This document shows positions 17,762-25,942 of a stretch of 64,000 nt of DNA, piece by piece. Where the stretch lies: NCBI GenBank assembly GCA_964414815.1, contig CAYPXY010000020.1, positions 5,108 through 69,107 of the forward strand. Reading direction: 5' to 3'. A model generated the notes under the pieces. It was not told the origin of the DNA. It did no database searches and saw nothing but the letters and a program-made list of their open reading frames with translations. The translations under genes were made by a program, and so were the position numbers. Numbering within the stretch: the first letter of the stretch is position 1; every line of letters begins with the position of its first letter. This stretch comes from Mariniblastus sp964414815 (GTDB taxonomy: Bacteria; Planctomycetota; Planctomycetia; Pirellulales; Pirellulaceae).

Positions 17762-19114
17762 ATGAAACTGAAACGATGCGTTTATTTTGTGGTTGCAGTC
17801 GTCTCTGTGGTACTGGTTGGAGGTCAATCGACCGCTCAAGATGACTTTGCAGCATTCGTCAAGAAGTTCGAGGAGGAGAAGCCGAAATATGCTCAGCGTC
17901 AGCAGGCCTTGCTCAACGAACGGTACGACCTGTCCGACAAGCGGGCCGAGGGCGTTGCCATGTCGCGCGGCAAAGCGGTGCAGTCGGGTGTGCGTGTGCG
18001 ACTGCCGGAGGGAACCTCATGGGAGCAACTGGCGGCTCTGACGCCCGCTGGAATCAAACAGCGGAATCTTTGGCCGGCCGGATTTTATCCGCTTCCACAT
18101 CCCCATCATGAAAACGGCGGGATGATTTTTCCCAAGTTTTTGATTGATGAAACCAAGAAGCAAACCGATCGCGATTTGACCCGTTTTGATCTCGATTTCG
18201 ATTTGCCAGACCATTTGCTGCCCGAATTTCCGGCCGCCATTTATTTGACAACGCGGCCGGATTTGGGTGACGTCTCGCAAGGGCAACTGGTCACGCTGGC
18301 GAACTATCACGAGCTGTTCAAGGATATTCTGAATCCGAAACAGCTTGAAGGGCTGCGGCTGTTGGTGACACCTTTCCCGCAGCAGCAATTCAACGCGACG
18401 CATGATCGCAAATCGATGCAGGCTCACCTGGGTGTGACCTGTTTCGACTGCCACGCCAATGGACACACCAATGCCGCCACTCATACGGTCGGCGATATTC
18501 GCCCGAATGAACATCGACATCGAATCGATACGCCAACATTGCGGGGCGTGAATGTACAGCGGCTGTTTGGTTCTCAGCGGGCCATCAAAACGATTGAGGA
18601 TTTCACCGAGTTTGAGCAGCGAGCCGCTTATTTTGATGGCGATCCGGTACAAGCTCAGGCCAAGGGAGTCAACATTCTCGAACGCGGAAGTCAGGTTCAT
18701 TTCATGGCCGAGTTTCAGTCGATTCTGGACTTTCCGCCCGCTCCTAAACTTGATCTCTTTGGAAAGCTCAAGCCGGAACTGGCGACCGAAAGCGAATTGC
18801 GGGGGCAAGAACTGTTTCACGGTAAAGCCCAATGTTCTGTCTGTCATCCGGCTCCTTATTATACGGACAACCTGATGCACAACTTGCAGACGGAAAGGTT
18901 TTATGAACCCAAAATGATCAATGGTCGCATGGCTTCGGCCGATGGGCCGATCAAGACGTTTCCGTTGCGAGGGATCAAGGATTCACCGCCGTATTTGCAT
19001 GACAATCGCTTGATGACACTCGAAGATGCCGTTGAATTTTTCAATCTGGTGCTGGAAATCAAGTTGAATGAGCAAGAAAAATCGGATTTGGTCGCCTTTA
19101 TGCGATGCTTATAG
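17762..19114 (+). CDS. Exported dihaem cytochrome c, peroxidase-like
   Basis: 450 residues. The start is preceded by AAAGGGGAG. The signal peptide ends at about QSTAQ. Two haem c motifs are seen: CFDCH at 227-231 and CSVCH at 358-362. The second lies in a domain like the C-terminal half of bacterial cytochrome c peroxidase/MauG proteins (ELRGQELFHGKAQCSVCHPAPYYTD ... TFPLRGIKDSPPYLHDNRLMTLEDAVEFFN). The conserved LHD/LEDAVEF stretch near the end is typical. Likely periplasmic and redox-active; whether it reduces peroxide is unknown. A terminator follows. Confidence 0.85.
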   Translation: MKLKRCVYFVVAVVSVVLVGGQSTAQDDFAAFVKKFEEEKPKYAQRQQALLNERYDLSDKRAEGVAMSRGKAVQSGVRVRLPEGTSWEQLAALTPAGIKQRNLWPAGFYPLPHPHHENGGMIFPKFLIDETKKQTDRDLTRFDLDFDLPDHLLPEFPAAIYLTTRPDLGDVSQGQLVTLANYHELFKDILNPKQLEGLRLLVTPFPQQQFNATHDRKSMQAHLGVTCFDCHANGHTNAATHTVGDIRPNEHRHRIDTPTLRGVNVQRLFGSQRAIKTIEDFTEFEQRAAYFDGDPVQAQAKGVNILERGSQVHFMAEFQSILDFPPAPKLDLFGKLKPELATESELRGQELFHGKAQCSVCHPAPYYTDNLMHNLQTERFYEPKMINGRMASADGPIKTFPLRGIKDSPPYLHDNRLMTLEDAVEFFNLVLEIKLNEQEKSDLVAFMRCL

Positions 19115-19162
19115 CTCTTACAACAAACTGTGGGGCACTCGCCCTGCATTGAATAGACTTTT

Positions 19163-19192
19163 ACAGGGCGGATTTGATTCTGCCCTGTTTTT
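19163..19192 (+). terminator. Intrinsic terminator after dihaem cytochrome gene
   Basis: ACAGGGC (19163-19169) and GCCCTGT (19182-19188) form a 7-bp stem with a 12-base loop, followed by a T-rich tail (TTTTTATTT). Confidence 0.75.
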
Positions 19193-19380
19193 ATTTGTAC
19201 ATTTATGCATGAGTTTGCAAGCTTAAATGTAAGTTAAGCACTTGCTTGAATGCGTCATGGCATGATATTTAATCATTCAATTTTGTGATGCAAATTTTGC
19301 AACGGTTGCTTTCTTTTGTAGTATGATTAGACTGACGTGCTTAGTATTTTTGTTTAAGTGTCAACTCTGAATTCTCAACC

Positions 19381-19788
19381 ATGGCAAAAACCAAAACCAC
19401 AAAGAAACCGGTCTCTGCAACGGAAACCACAAACGATCAGAAAATCAGTAAGGCAAAACGCGTCAGGGACTATATGGAGGAATATCCGAAAGCTCGCAAC
19501 GTAGACATTGCTAAAGCATTACACCAATACGGCGTAAAGGAGTCGGACGTTTCGAATGCGAAAACGCAAATGAAGAAGAAAAAGAAACGTCGAGGCAAAG
19601 TTGGCCGTCCCAAGGCAGCCGCCAATGGAAATGGGCCTTTGAAGCGAGGTCCCAAACCAGCCGCATCCAAAGAAGGCAGCGTTTCGTTCGCCGAATTCCA
19701 ATCGGCCCTCAGTTTTGCCCAGTCCGTCGGCGGCTTTGCTCGAGGCCGACAAGTGCTGGAAGTCGTAGAGCAGATTAAACAGTTGTAA
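19381..19788 (+). CDS. Small basic protein with AT-hook-like motifs
   Basis: 135 residues, very rich in lysine and arginine. Residues ~20-60 look helical and resemble a winged-helix or SAP-like fold (AKRVRDYMEEYPKARNVDIAKALHQYGV). A basic linker (KKKKKRRGKVGRPK) and KRGPKP follow; GRPK and RGPKP resemble AT-hook cores that sit in the minor groove. The C-terminal ~35 residues may form an amphipathic helix. It probably binds DNA, perhaps as a nucleoid protein. The upstream 190 bases are AT-rich with a possible TATGAT -10 box near 19321. No close family name is certain. Confidence 0.75.
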   Translation: MAKTKTTKKPVSATETTNDQKISKAKRVRDYMEEYPKARNVDIAKALHQYGVKESDVSNAKTQMKKKKKRRGKVGRPKAAANGNGPLKRGPKPAASKEGSVSFAEFQSALSFAQSVGGFARGRQVLEVVEQIKQL

Positions 19789-19892
19789 GTTCAAGTTCAA
19801 CGAGCAGCAGTAACGGTTTTTTAATCCCGCGACGGCCATCCCGAACACCGGAAGCAATTGCTCGGATTTCGAGAGGCTGGGGGGGGGCGAGT

Positions 19893-20014
19893 CTGGGCTG
19901 GTGGATTTCACTGCTATCACTGTTGATAATATTCGAATCATAACCCGTAGCGTAAGCGAGGGACCGGGCTTCTTCCCTCGCTTACGCTTCGGGTTATGAT
20001 TTCCACCAAGCCAG
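19893..20014. repeat. Long-form palindromic repeat (SVSEG/RKRG family), copy 1
   Basis: The ends are CTGGGCTGGTGGA and the inverted TCCACCAAGCCAG. Inside is a hairpin whose arms carry CGTAAGCGAGGG and CCCTCGCTTACGC, at about 19938-20000. The stretch ATCACTGTTGATA on the left side is shared with copies at 41196-41329 and, inverted and diverged, 45081-45200. Confidence 0.85.
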
Positions 20015-20177
20015 GGCGAGTCCCTCAAAGCTGCCTAAAATAGCCGAAAACTGGCAATACAGCCCGTTTTTGGCTGAATTAGCGGTTGAGTTTGGCCGTT
20101 AAACTGGTATATTCTCCGTCAAGAAATTCCCCCTAAGGAATCGTCCCGAAATAAATTCCTGGTTCTTTTAGTCCATC

Positions 20178-20249
20178 GTAACCCGAAGCGTAACCGAGGG
20201 ACGGACTAACCACGCTAGAGTAGTCCCTCGCTTACGCTTCGGGTTATGA
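20178..20249. repeat. Short-form palindromic repeat (SVSEG family)
   Basis: Hairpin with arms GTAACCCGAAGCGTAACCGA... and the inverted ...TCGCTTACGCTTCGGGTTA. It lies in the 540-base spacer upstream of rpmB. One base differs between arms (AACCGAGG for AAGCGAGG). The spacer 19789-20328 otherwise holds no gene. Confidence 0.85.
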
Positions 20250-20328
20250 TCAAATACGGAAGTTATTTCAGGATAATTTCTAAACTCTGTAATTTTCAAT
20301 AGCTGAATTTTAATAGTCGGAAATCAAG

Positions 20329-20592
20329 ATGGCACGCGTTTGTGAAGTTTGTGGCAAAGGCCCTTCGGTTGGCAACAAAATCGAAACCCGCGGTAAAGCA
20401 AAATACCTCGGCGGTGTCGGTACGAAAGTAACAGGCATTACCCGTCGTCAATTTCGCCCCAATTTGCAAACCGTTCATGCGGCACTGCCCAACGGCGGTG
20501 CGAAATCCATGAAGGTTTGTGTTCAGTGTATTCGCAGCGGAGCCATCCGCAAGAAAGTCAAACAAAAGCCGTTTACCCTGCCACCGTCATAG
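20329..20592 (+). CDS. rpmB: 50S ribosomal protein L28
   Basis: 87 residues with the L28 signature (MARVCEVCGKGP, then ITRRQFRPNLQ, then KVCVQCIRSG). Both CxxC pairs are present (C5/C8 and C64/C67), so this is the zinc-binding form. Part of the large ribosomal subunit. It is transcribed rightward with gatC following. The stop codon lies in a 17-bp tandem repeat (20586-20602 and 20603-20619). Confidence 0.97.
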   Translation: MARVCEVCGKGPSVGNKIETRGKAKYLGGVGTKVTGITRRQFRPNLQTVHAALPNGGAKSMKVCVQCIRSGAIRKKVKQKPFTLPPS

Positions 20593-20619
20593 TGGGCTGG
20601 TCGTCATAGTGGGCTGGTC
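20586..20619 (+). repeat. 17-bp tandem repeat across the rpmB stop codon
   Basis: GTCATAGTGGGCTGGTC occurs twice in tandem, followed by a partial GTCGTAG. The first unit contains the rpmB TAG stop (20590-20592), so the duplication began inside the coding end. Confidence 0.85.
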
Positions 20620-20662
20620 GTCGTAGTTTGAGGTCGGGTAATGGTTCTACTTCTACACAGTC

Positions 20663-20971
20663 ATGGCGGTGACGATGTCTGATTCTATCCGTCGTGAGAC
20701 CGTCGAGGCCGTTGCCCGCTTGGCTCGGATTGAGCTATCTCCTGAAGACGTGATCGGGTACCAGCATGACCTGTCTCAGATTCTCGACTATGTTGGGCAA
20801 CTTGACGAAGTGGAGTTGCTTGACGGGATCGAACCGTTCTTCGGTATCAGCGGAGAGGCCAATGCGAGACGAGACGATAGGATTCAGCCCAGCCTTCCGC
20901 GAGGAGAGGTGTTAGGAAACGCGCCGGATACCGACGGAGAATTTTATCGAGTACCGCCCGTGTTTCGCTAG
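20663..20971 (+). CDS. gatC: Asp/Glu-tRNA amidotransferase subunit C
   Basis: 102 residues. GatC wraps the A and B subunits of the GatCAB amidotransferase, which converts Glu-tRNA-Gln or Asp-tRNA-Asn to the amide form. The motif VARLARIELSPEDV, followed by QILDYVGQLDEVEL and the ending EFYRVPPVFR, is typical. The ATG at 20675 has GGCGGTG just upstream and may be the true start, giving 98 residues. gatA follows after a repeat-filled gap of 131 bases. gatB is not in the window. Confidence 0.95.
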   Translation: MAVTMSDSIRRETVEAVARLARIELSPEDVIGYQHDLSQILDYVGQLDEVELLDGIEPFFGISGEANARRDDRIQPSLPRGEVLGNAPDTDGEFYRVPPVFR

Positions 20972-20982
20972 GAGCTTCAATC

Positions 20983-21055
20983 AAAACCCGAAGCGTAAGC
21001 GAGGGACCGCATTAACAAGCTAGGGCGGTCCCTCGCTTACGCTTCGGGTTCTGAT
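20983..21055. repeat. Short-form palindromic repeat between gatC and gatA
   Basis: Hairpin: AAAACCCGAAGCGTAAGCGA... pairs with ...TCGCTTACGCTTCGGGTTCT, around a loop ATTAACAAGCTAGG. It begins 12 bases after the gatC stop and separates the two subunit genes. It may change their relative expression by forming an RNA stem. Confidence 0.9.
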
Positions 21056-21102
21056 GAAGATACCAGGATAATTCCTAAATTCGCCAATCAGGGAATCGAG
21101 TT

Positions 21103-22542
21103 TTGCCCGAAGAATTTTCTTATCCCACCGCCAACGAAATGGCTCATTCGGTGCTTAACGGTCGTTGTCCGGCAGGCGAGTTCGCGCATCAGTGTCTCGA
21201 TGCGATTGATCGCAGTTCATCACTCAATGTGTTCACCTATGTTGCTCGTGAGGAAGCTCAACTCGCGGCGGATAGAATCGGCCTGGAACGAACATCCAGT
21301 GAATCACTCGGACCTCTCGCCGGTGTGCCGATTGCGATCAAGGATGGGATTTGCACTCGCGGAATGCCGACGACCTCTGGCTCGGCGATGTTGTCAAAAT
21401 TTATCCCGCCCTACGATGCAACCGTGGTGCAGCGATTGAAGCAGGCTGGAGCGATCATCATCGGCAAGACCAATATGGACGAGTTTGCAATGGGCAGCTC
21501 GACCGAGAAATCTTTCTTCGGCCCGACGAAAAACCCTCACGATACGGATCGCGTTGCAGGGGGTTCAAGTGGCGGTTCAGCGGCCTGTGTCGCCGCCGGG
21601 CTATGCCCCGTCGCGCTCGGCTCCGATACAGGCGGATCGATTCGACAGCCCGCTGCTTTTTGCGGTGTGACAGGGCTTAAGCCAACCTATGGTCGAGTCA
21701 GCCGATACGGCTTGATTGCCTACGCCAGCAGTCTCGATCAGATCGGCCCCATCGCCCGGACGGCGGAAGACTGTGCCCTGGTGATGAACGTGATCGCCGG
21801 ACATGATCCGCTTGACTCTACTTCGGCCCGTATGGAAACCGAAGACTATACCGCCAGGCTCAAACAGTCGATCAAGGGGCTTCGGTTTGGGGTTTGCAAG
21901 GAACACTTCAATGAAGGGCTGCACCCCGAAATTGATTCTGCAATTCAATCCGCAATCGGAACCATCAGACAATTGGGTGGCGAAATCGTTGAGCTCTCCA
22001 TGCCTCATTCAAAATGGGCCGTCCCCACCTATTATTTGATTGCTTCCTGCGAAGCCTCCAGTAATCTCGCCCGCTACGATGGCGTTCGCCACACGCAACG
22101 AGCCGACGGAAGCGATCTGGAGCAAATGTATTCCGCAACTCGATCTCGCTTCTTCGGAACGGAGGTCAAACGGCGGATCATGCTCGGAACCTTTGCACTG
22201 AGTTCAGGCTACTATGACGCTTATTATCTGAAAGCATCCAAAGTTCGGCGACTGATCAAACAGGACTACGATCAAGCATTTTCAAAATGCGATGTGATAT
22301 TGGGGCCAACCACTCCCACGCCCCCCTTTCGGTTGGGCGAGCATTCGTCGAGTCCGGTCGAAATGTACTTGGCAGATATTTACACGGTGTCGGCAAACCT
22401 GGCCGGGGTGCCCGCCATTTCCATCCCGATCGGATGGACGGCCGACAAGTTGCCTATCGGAATGCAACTTCAAGGACCTATGTTTTCCGAAGCCATGCTA
22501 CTGCAGGTGGCGCACCAGTTGGAAGGATTTAGCAAGGGATGA
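21103..22542 (+). CDS. gatA: Asp/Glu-tRNA amidotransferase subunit A
   Basis: 479 residues, read from a TTG with GGGAA upstream. The next ATG (21139) would remove only 12 residues. The amidase signature is complete: K80 in PIAIKDG, cis-Ser S155 in GGSSGGSA and nucleophile S179 in GSDTGGSIRQP. It liberates ammonia from glutamine for GatB. With glnS also in this window, the amidotransferase probably serves mainly Asn-tRNA formation; this is inference. The stop codon TGA is part of the first of four tandem GGGATGA heptamers. Confidence 0.97.
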   Translation: MPEEFSYPTANEMAHSVLNGRCPAGEFAHQCLDAIDRSSSLNVFTYVAREEAQLAADRIGLERTSSESLGPLAGVPIAIKDGICTRGMPTTSGSAMLSKFIPPYDATVVQRLKQAGAIIIGKTNMDEFAMGSSTEKSFFGPTKNPHDTDRVAGGSSGGSAACVAAGLCPVALGSDTGGSIRQPAAFCGVTGLKPTYGRVSRYGLIAYASSLDQIGPIARTAEDCALVMNVIAGHDPLDSTSARMETEDYTARLKQSIKGLRFGVCKEHFNEGLHPEIDSAIQSAIGTIRQLGGEIVELSMPHSKWAVPTYYLIASCEASSNLARYDGVRHTQRADGSDLEQMYSATRSRFFGTEVKRRIMLGTFALSSGYYDAYYLKASKVRRLIKQDYDQAFSKCDVILGPTTPTPPFRLGEHSSSPVEMYLADIYTVSANLAGVPAISIPIGWTADKLPIGMQLQGPMFSEAMLLQVAHQLEGFSKG

Positions 22543-22563
22543 GGGATGAGGGATGAGGGATGA
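22536..22563 (+). repeat. Heptamer tandem repeat across the gatA stop codon
   Basis: Four perfect units of GGGATGA (22536-22542, 22543-22549, 22550-22556 and 22557-22563). The TGA of the first is the gatA stop. Confidence 0.95.
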
Positions 22564-22620
22564 AATCTACCTTTTTTCATTTCACGGACGCAAAGTCAAC
22601 AGGTGTCATCAAGAAGTCTC

Positions 22621-22692
22621 GGAACGCTAATTTTCGCTGATCCTCACTAATCCAAAACAATATGAGTGTTGATTAGCGATGATTAGTGTTCC
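22621..22692. repeat. Inverted ATTAG-type repeat upstream of serC
   Basis: GGAACGCTAATTTTCGCTGA (from 22621) pairs imperfectly with 22671-22692 (ending ATTAGTGTTCC). A related run of GATTAGTG/GATTAGCG units is at 61074-61102. It lies in the serC leader. Confidence 0.7.
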
Positions 22693-22802
22693 TGAGTTTT
22701 CCACCGGATTCTTGTACCGTTGCAGCTTCTCTCTTGAACGGTTAACCTTTTTTCGGCTGTCAGCATCCCTATTTACTTTCATATTTAGATAGAACCCGAT
22801 CC

Positions 22803-23912
22803 ATGTCTCCATCTCCCGCGATTTCTCGTGTGCTCAATTTTTCGGCCGGGCCGGCGGTATTGCCGTTGGCGGTGCTGCAACAGATTCAAGCCGAAATGGT
22901 TTCGTTGCCGGGGGTCGGCAGCAGTGTGCTTGAGATCAGCCACCGCTCGAAAGAGTTCGACCGAATCCTCGACGAAGCTTTCGCGAGTATCCGCGACCTT
23001 GCTCAAATTCCTGAATCGCATGAAGTCATATTCCTGCAGGGCGGCGCTCACCTGCAGAACACCATGGTGCCTGCGAATCTGATCACGGATTCATCGCAAA
23101 CGGCGGACTATATCCTGACCGGAAGCTGGGGAAAGAAAAGCGCTGAAGATGTCCGGCATTTCGGCAAGCTGAATGTTGCTTGGGACGGAGAATCAGCCAA
23201 CTACTTTCGAACTCCAAACAACGAAGAATTGTCGCTGACAGAAAGCGCTGCCTATGTCCATCTAACGTACAACGAAACGATTCAGGGCGTTCAATTTCGT
23301 GAGTTGCCTGAAACAAATGGGGTTCCGATTGTCGCCGACCAGTCGTCCGACCTTTTTTGCCAGCCGATTGATGTCGCGCAGTACGGCCTGATTTACGCTT
23401 GTGCCCAGAAAAATCTGGGAATCGCCGGTGTTACCATTTTGGTCATCGACAAGCAATTACTGAAGCGATCGGGCCGTCGCCTGCCGAACTATCTGAATTA
23501 TGCGCTGCATGCTGAAAATGGGTCCCGGTACAATACACCGCCAACCTTTGCCATTTATGTGACGGGACTGGTTTGCAAATGGTTGCAGGAAGAAATGGGT
23601 GGGCTGGAACGCTTGGGCGAAATCAATCGGCAAAAGGCCGAGTTGCTGTACAATGTGATTGACGGCAGCAATGGATTTTATATCGGCCACGCTGAAAAAT
23701 CTTCGCGATCGATAATGAATGTCGTATTCAAAATGAGCGATGAAGAGACCGACAACCAGTTTCTCGCTGAAGCCAAATCCGAAGGCATGACCGCACTCAA
23801 AGGGCACCGAAGCGTCGGTGGAATTCGCGCATCGATTTACAACGCCATGCCGCTCGAGGGCGTCCAGAGCCTTGCCGATTTCATGCAGGATTTCGCACGG
23901 CGAAGGAGTTAG
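22803..23912 (+). CDS. serC: Phosphoserine aminotransferase
   Basis: 369 residues. PLP enzyme of the class V fold that makes 3-phosphoserine from 3-phosphohydroxypyruvate and glutamate. Seen: NFSAGPAVLP at the N-terminus, LQGGAHLQNTMVP, ADQSSDLFCQPIDV, the PLP lysine K203 in YACAQKNLGIAGVT, and the C-terminal LKGHRSVGGIRASIYNAMP, all typical of SerC. It directly precedes serA, so the first two steps of serine synthesis lie together in reverse order. A palindromic repeat fills the gap. It may also act in pyridoxine synthesis, as in other bacteria. Confidence 0.97.
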   Translation: MSPSPAISRVLNFSAGPAVLPLAVLQQIQAEMVSLPGVGSSVLEISHRSKEFDRILDEAFASIRDLAQIPESHEVIFLQGGAHLQNTMVPANLITDSSQTADYILTGSWGKKSAEDVRHFGKLNVAWDGESANYFRTPNNEELSLTESAAYVHLTYNETIQGVQFRELPETNGVPIVADQSSDLFCQPIDVAQYGLIYACAQKNLGIAGVTILVIDKQLLKRSGRRLPNYLNYALHAENGSRYNTPPTFAIYVTGLVCKWLQEEMGGLERLGEINRQKAELLYNVIDGSNGFYIGHAEKSSRSIMNVVFKMSDEETDNQFLAEAKSEGMTALKGHRSVGGIRASIYNAMPLEGVQSLADFMQDFARRRS

Positions 23913-23941
23913 GAATTGTCATGAAATAACATCCGTATTTT

Positions 23942-24019
23942 CATCATAACCCGAAGCGTAAGCGAGGGACGGCATCACCAAGCTGGAGTGGTCCCTCGCT
24001 TACGCTTCGGGTTATGATG
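23942..24019. repeat. Short-form palindromic repeat between serC and serA
   Basis: CATCATAACCCGAAGCGTAA... pairs perfectly at the ends with ...TTACGCTTCGGGTTATGATG, with a loop around CATCACCAAGCTGGAG. Same family as the copies near rpmB and gatA. Confidence 0.92.
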
Positions 24020-24118
24020 GACCTTCATAAAGCCGGGAAACTATTTCGGGACAATTCATTCGGGGACGATCCCAGGCAATTCAATTCGCACAATTTCGAT
24101 TCATAACCAAGTCAAATC

Positions 24119-25783
24119 ATGTCTATTGCAACCACACCCAGGAAAACCAAAACTCAAAACCAGACACGGATCATTGTTCTCGATGATCTGGCCGAGGAAG
24201 GGATCGCGCTGCTCAATGCTGCTGGAGGAATTGAATACGACATTCGGACTGGCCTCAAAGGCGAGGAACTTCGGCAAGCATTAACCGAGTATGATGGGGC
24301 GGTCTGCCGAAGCGGCGTCAAAATCACGGCAGAGGTACTCGAAGGCAACCGTCGATTGCGGGCCATCGTTCGGGCGGGCGTCGGTACGGATAACATCGAC
24401 AAAGTGGCGGCAACGCGACTCGGGATCGTGGTGATGAACACGCCTGACGGAAATACGATCAGCACCGCGGAGCATACGATCGCGCTCATGCTGGGTTTGT
24501 CGCGGAACGTCGCGCCGGCTCACGCAAGTCTAAAATCCGGAGCATGGGATCGCAAAAGTTTTCAGGGAACGCAGCTTGCCGGTAAAAAATTGGGCATCGT
24601 CGGCTTGGGTCGCATCGGCGTGGAAGTCGCTAAACGAGCCAACGCCTTGGGTATGGAGGTGATCGGCTACGATCCGTTCATGTCGGCAGAACGGGCCACC
24701 GGACTGGGCGTGACCAAGATGGAAACGGTGGATGAAATGTTGCCGCTGGTAGACTACTTGACGGTACACACACCTTTGACGCCGGAAACCAAGGGCCTGA
24801 TCAGCACCGAGCAACTCGATAAAATGAAAACAGGTGTGCGGCTCATTAATTGTGCCCGCGGTGGAATCTATGACGAATCGGCGCTTGTGGCGGGGCTACA
24901 GTCAGGAAAAATCGGTGGCGTGGCATTGGACGTTTACGAAATCGAGCCTTGCGTAGACAGCCCGCTGTTTCATTTGCCTCGAACGTTGTGTACGCCGCAT
25001 TTGGGAGCGAGTACGGATGAAGCTCAAGTCGAAGTAGCGGTTGAAGCAGTCGAGTTGCTAATTAACTATCTGACCAAGGGAGAAATTCGCTCGGCAGTCA
25101 ACGCATTGTCGCTCGATCCTCAAACGCTCAGCCAGATGCGTGGCTATCTCAACGTTGCCTATCGATTGGGCCTGCTGGTCGGCCAGTGGCATGATGGTTC
25201 GATCGAGAAGTGTGAACTCGATGTCGAGGGTGAAATTTCGACCAAGGACACACGCATTCTGGTTTCGGCGTTTTGTGCCGGGCTCATCGGTGACAAGATA
25301 GAAGGAACGAACATCGTCAACGCGGAAGTCTTCTGTCGCGAACGGGGCATTGAAGTCGTTCACCGGACCACGCAGGAACATGGGACATTCAGCAGCCTGA
25401 TTTCCGCAACCGTGACGGGGGAAGGCAAGTCATTGACGGCCGCCGCCACATTGTTCGGCAAAAGTATGCCGCGTCTGGTGCAGCTCGGTGAGTATCGAAC
25501 CGATGCCTTTATGGACGGAATTTTGTTAATTTTTACACATATTGATGTGCCGGGAATTATTGGCTATGTCGGGCAAATTCTGGCCGCGAGTAAGGTCAAC
25601 ATCGCCCAGATGGCGGTCGGTCGCGAAGGGACTACCAGCGGCGGCCCGGCGATCGGGGTACTGAACCTCGATTCACGGGCCGACGAAGCGGCCATGCAGA
25701 AAATTACAGAACACGAAGGCATTGAATCGATCCATCAGATTGTGCTTCCGAGTGTTGGTCAGTTGCCTGAGTGGCTCGTGTGA
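24119..25783 (+). CDS. serA: D-3-phosphoglycerate dehydrogenase, long ACT-domain form
   Basis: 554 residues, the long class. It oxidises 3-phosphoglycerate to 3-phosphohydroxypyruvate with NAD, the first committed step to serine. The nucleotide-binding motif GLGRIG is at 163-168, and the catalytic histidine H294 lies in CTPHLGAST. The C-terminal third holds the intervening substrate-binding (ASB) domain and an ACT domain (IFTHIDVPGIIGYVGQILAASKVNIAQM) that usually gives feedback control by serine. Positioned after serC on the same strand. A repeat element starts at the last base of the stop codon. Confidence 0.98.
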   Translation: MSIATTPRKTKTQNQTRIIVLDDLAEEGIALLNAAGGIEYDIRTGLKGEELRQALTEYDGAVCRSGVKITAEVLEGNRRLRAIVRAGVGTDNIDKVAATRLGIVVMNTPDGNTISTAEHTIALMLGLSRNVAPAHASLKSGAWDRKSFQGTQLAGKKLGIVGLGRIGVEVAKRANALGMEVIGYDPFMSAERATGLGVTKMETVDEMLPLVDYLTVHTPLTPETKGLISTEQLDKMKTGVRLINCARGGIYDESALVAGLQSGKIGGVALDVYEIEPCVDSPLFHLPRTLCTPHLGASTDEAQVEVAVEAVELLINYLTKGEIRSAVNALSLDPQTLSQMRGYLNVAYRLGLLVGQWHDGSIEKCELDVEGEISTKDTRILVSAFCAGLIGDKIEGTNIVNAEVFCRERGIEVVHRTTQEHGTFSSLISATVTGEGKSLTAAATLFGKSMPRLVQLGEYRTDAFMDGILLIFTHIDVPGIIGYVGQILAASKVNIAQMAVGREGTTSGGPAIGVLNLDSRADEAAMQKITEHEGIESIHQIVLPSVGQLPEWLV

Positions 25784-25937
25784 GGCGACCAAGTTTACGC
25801 CAGCAATATTTTGTTTCCTAAGCACTCAGTTGCGAGTCTCGGAGAGACTCGCCTACACTGTGTTCCCCAGGCGCTCGGTTGCGAGTCTCGGAGAGACTCG
25901 CCTACACTAGGGTAGCTTTTTATCTGCCGGTCGCCTA
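25783..25937. repeat. Inverted-repeat element filling the gap between serA and a methyltransferase
   Basis: Starts AGGCGACC at the serA stop codon and ends CTGCCGGTCGCCT, six bases before the convergent methyltransferase stop. It has the same right half as the element at 50812-50925 (ACACTAGGGTA...CTGCCGGTCGCCT). The inner hairpin GAGTCTCGGAGAGACTC occurs twice (25832-25852 and 25881-25901), because about 49 bases are duplicated. Non-coding and MITE-like. Confidence 0.85.
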
Positions 25938-25942
25938 ATACG

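Noticed and set aside
19519..20028. 169-codon minus-strand frame containing NPKRKRG and SLTLRV
   Set aside because: It reads through the palindromic repeat and lies opposite the basic-protein gene; the open frame is explained by the repeat's lack of stops.
19893..24019. Possible CRISPR array because of repeated sequence around rpmB, gatA and serA
   Set aside because: Spacing is irregular (hundreds to thousands of bases), genes lie between the copies, and no Cas genes are present.
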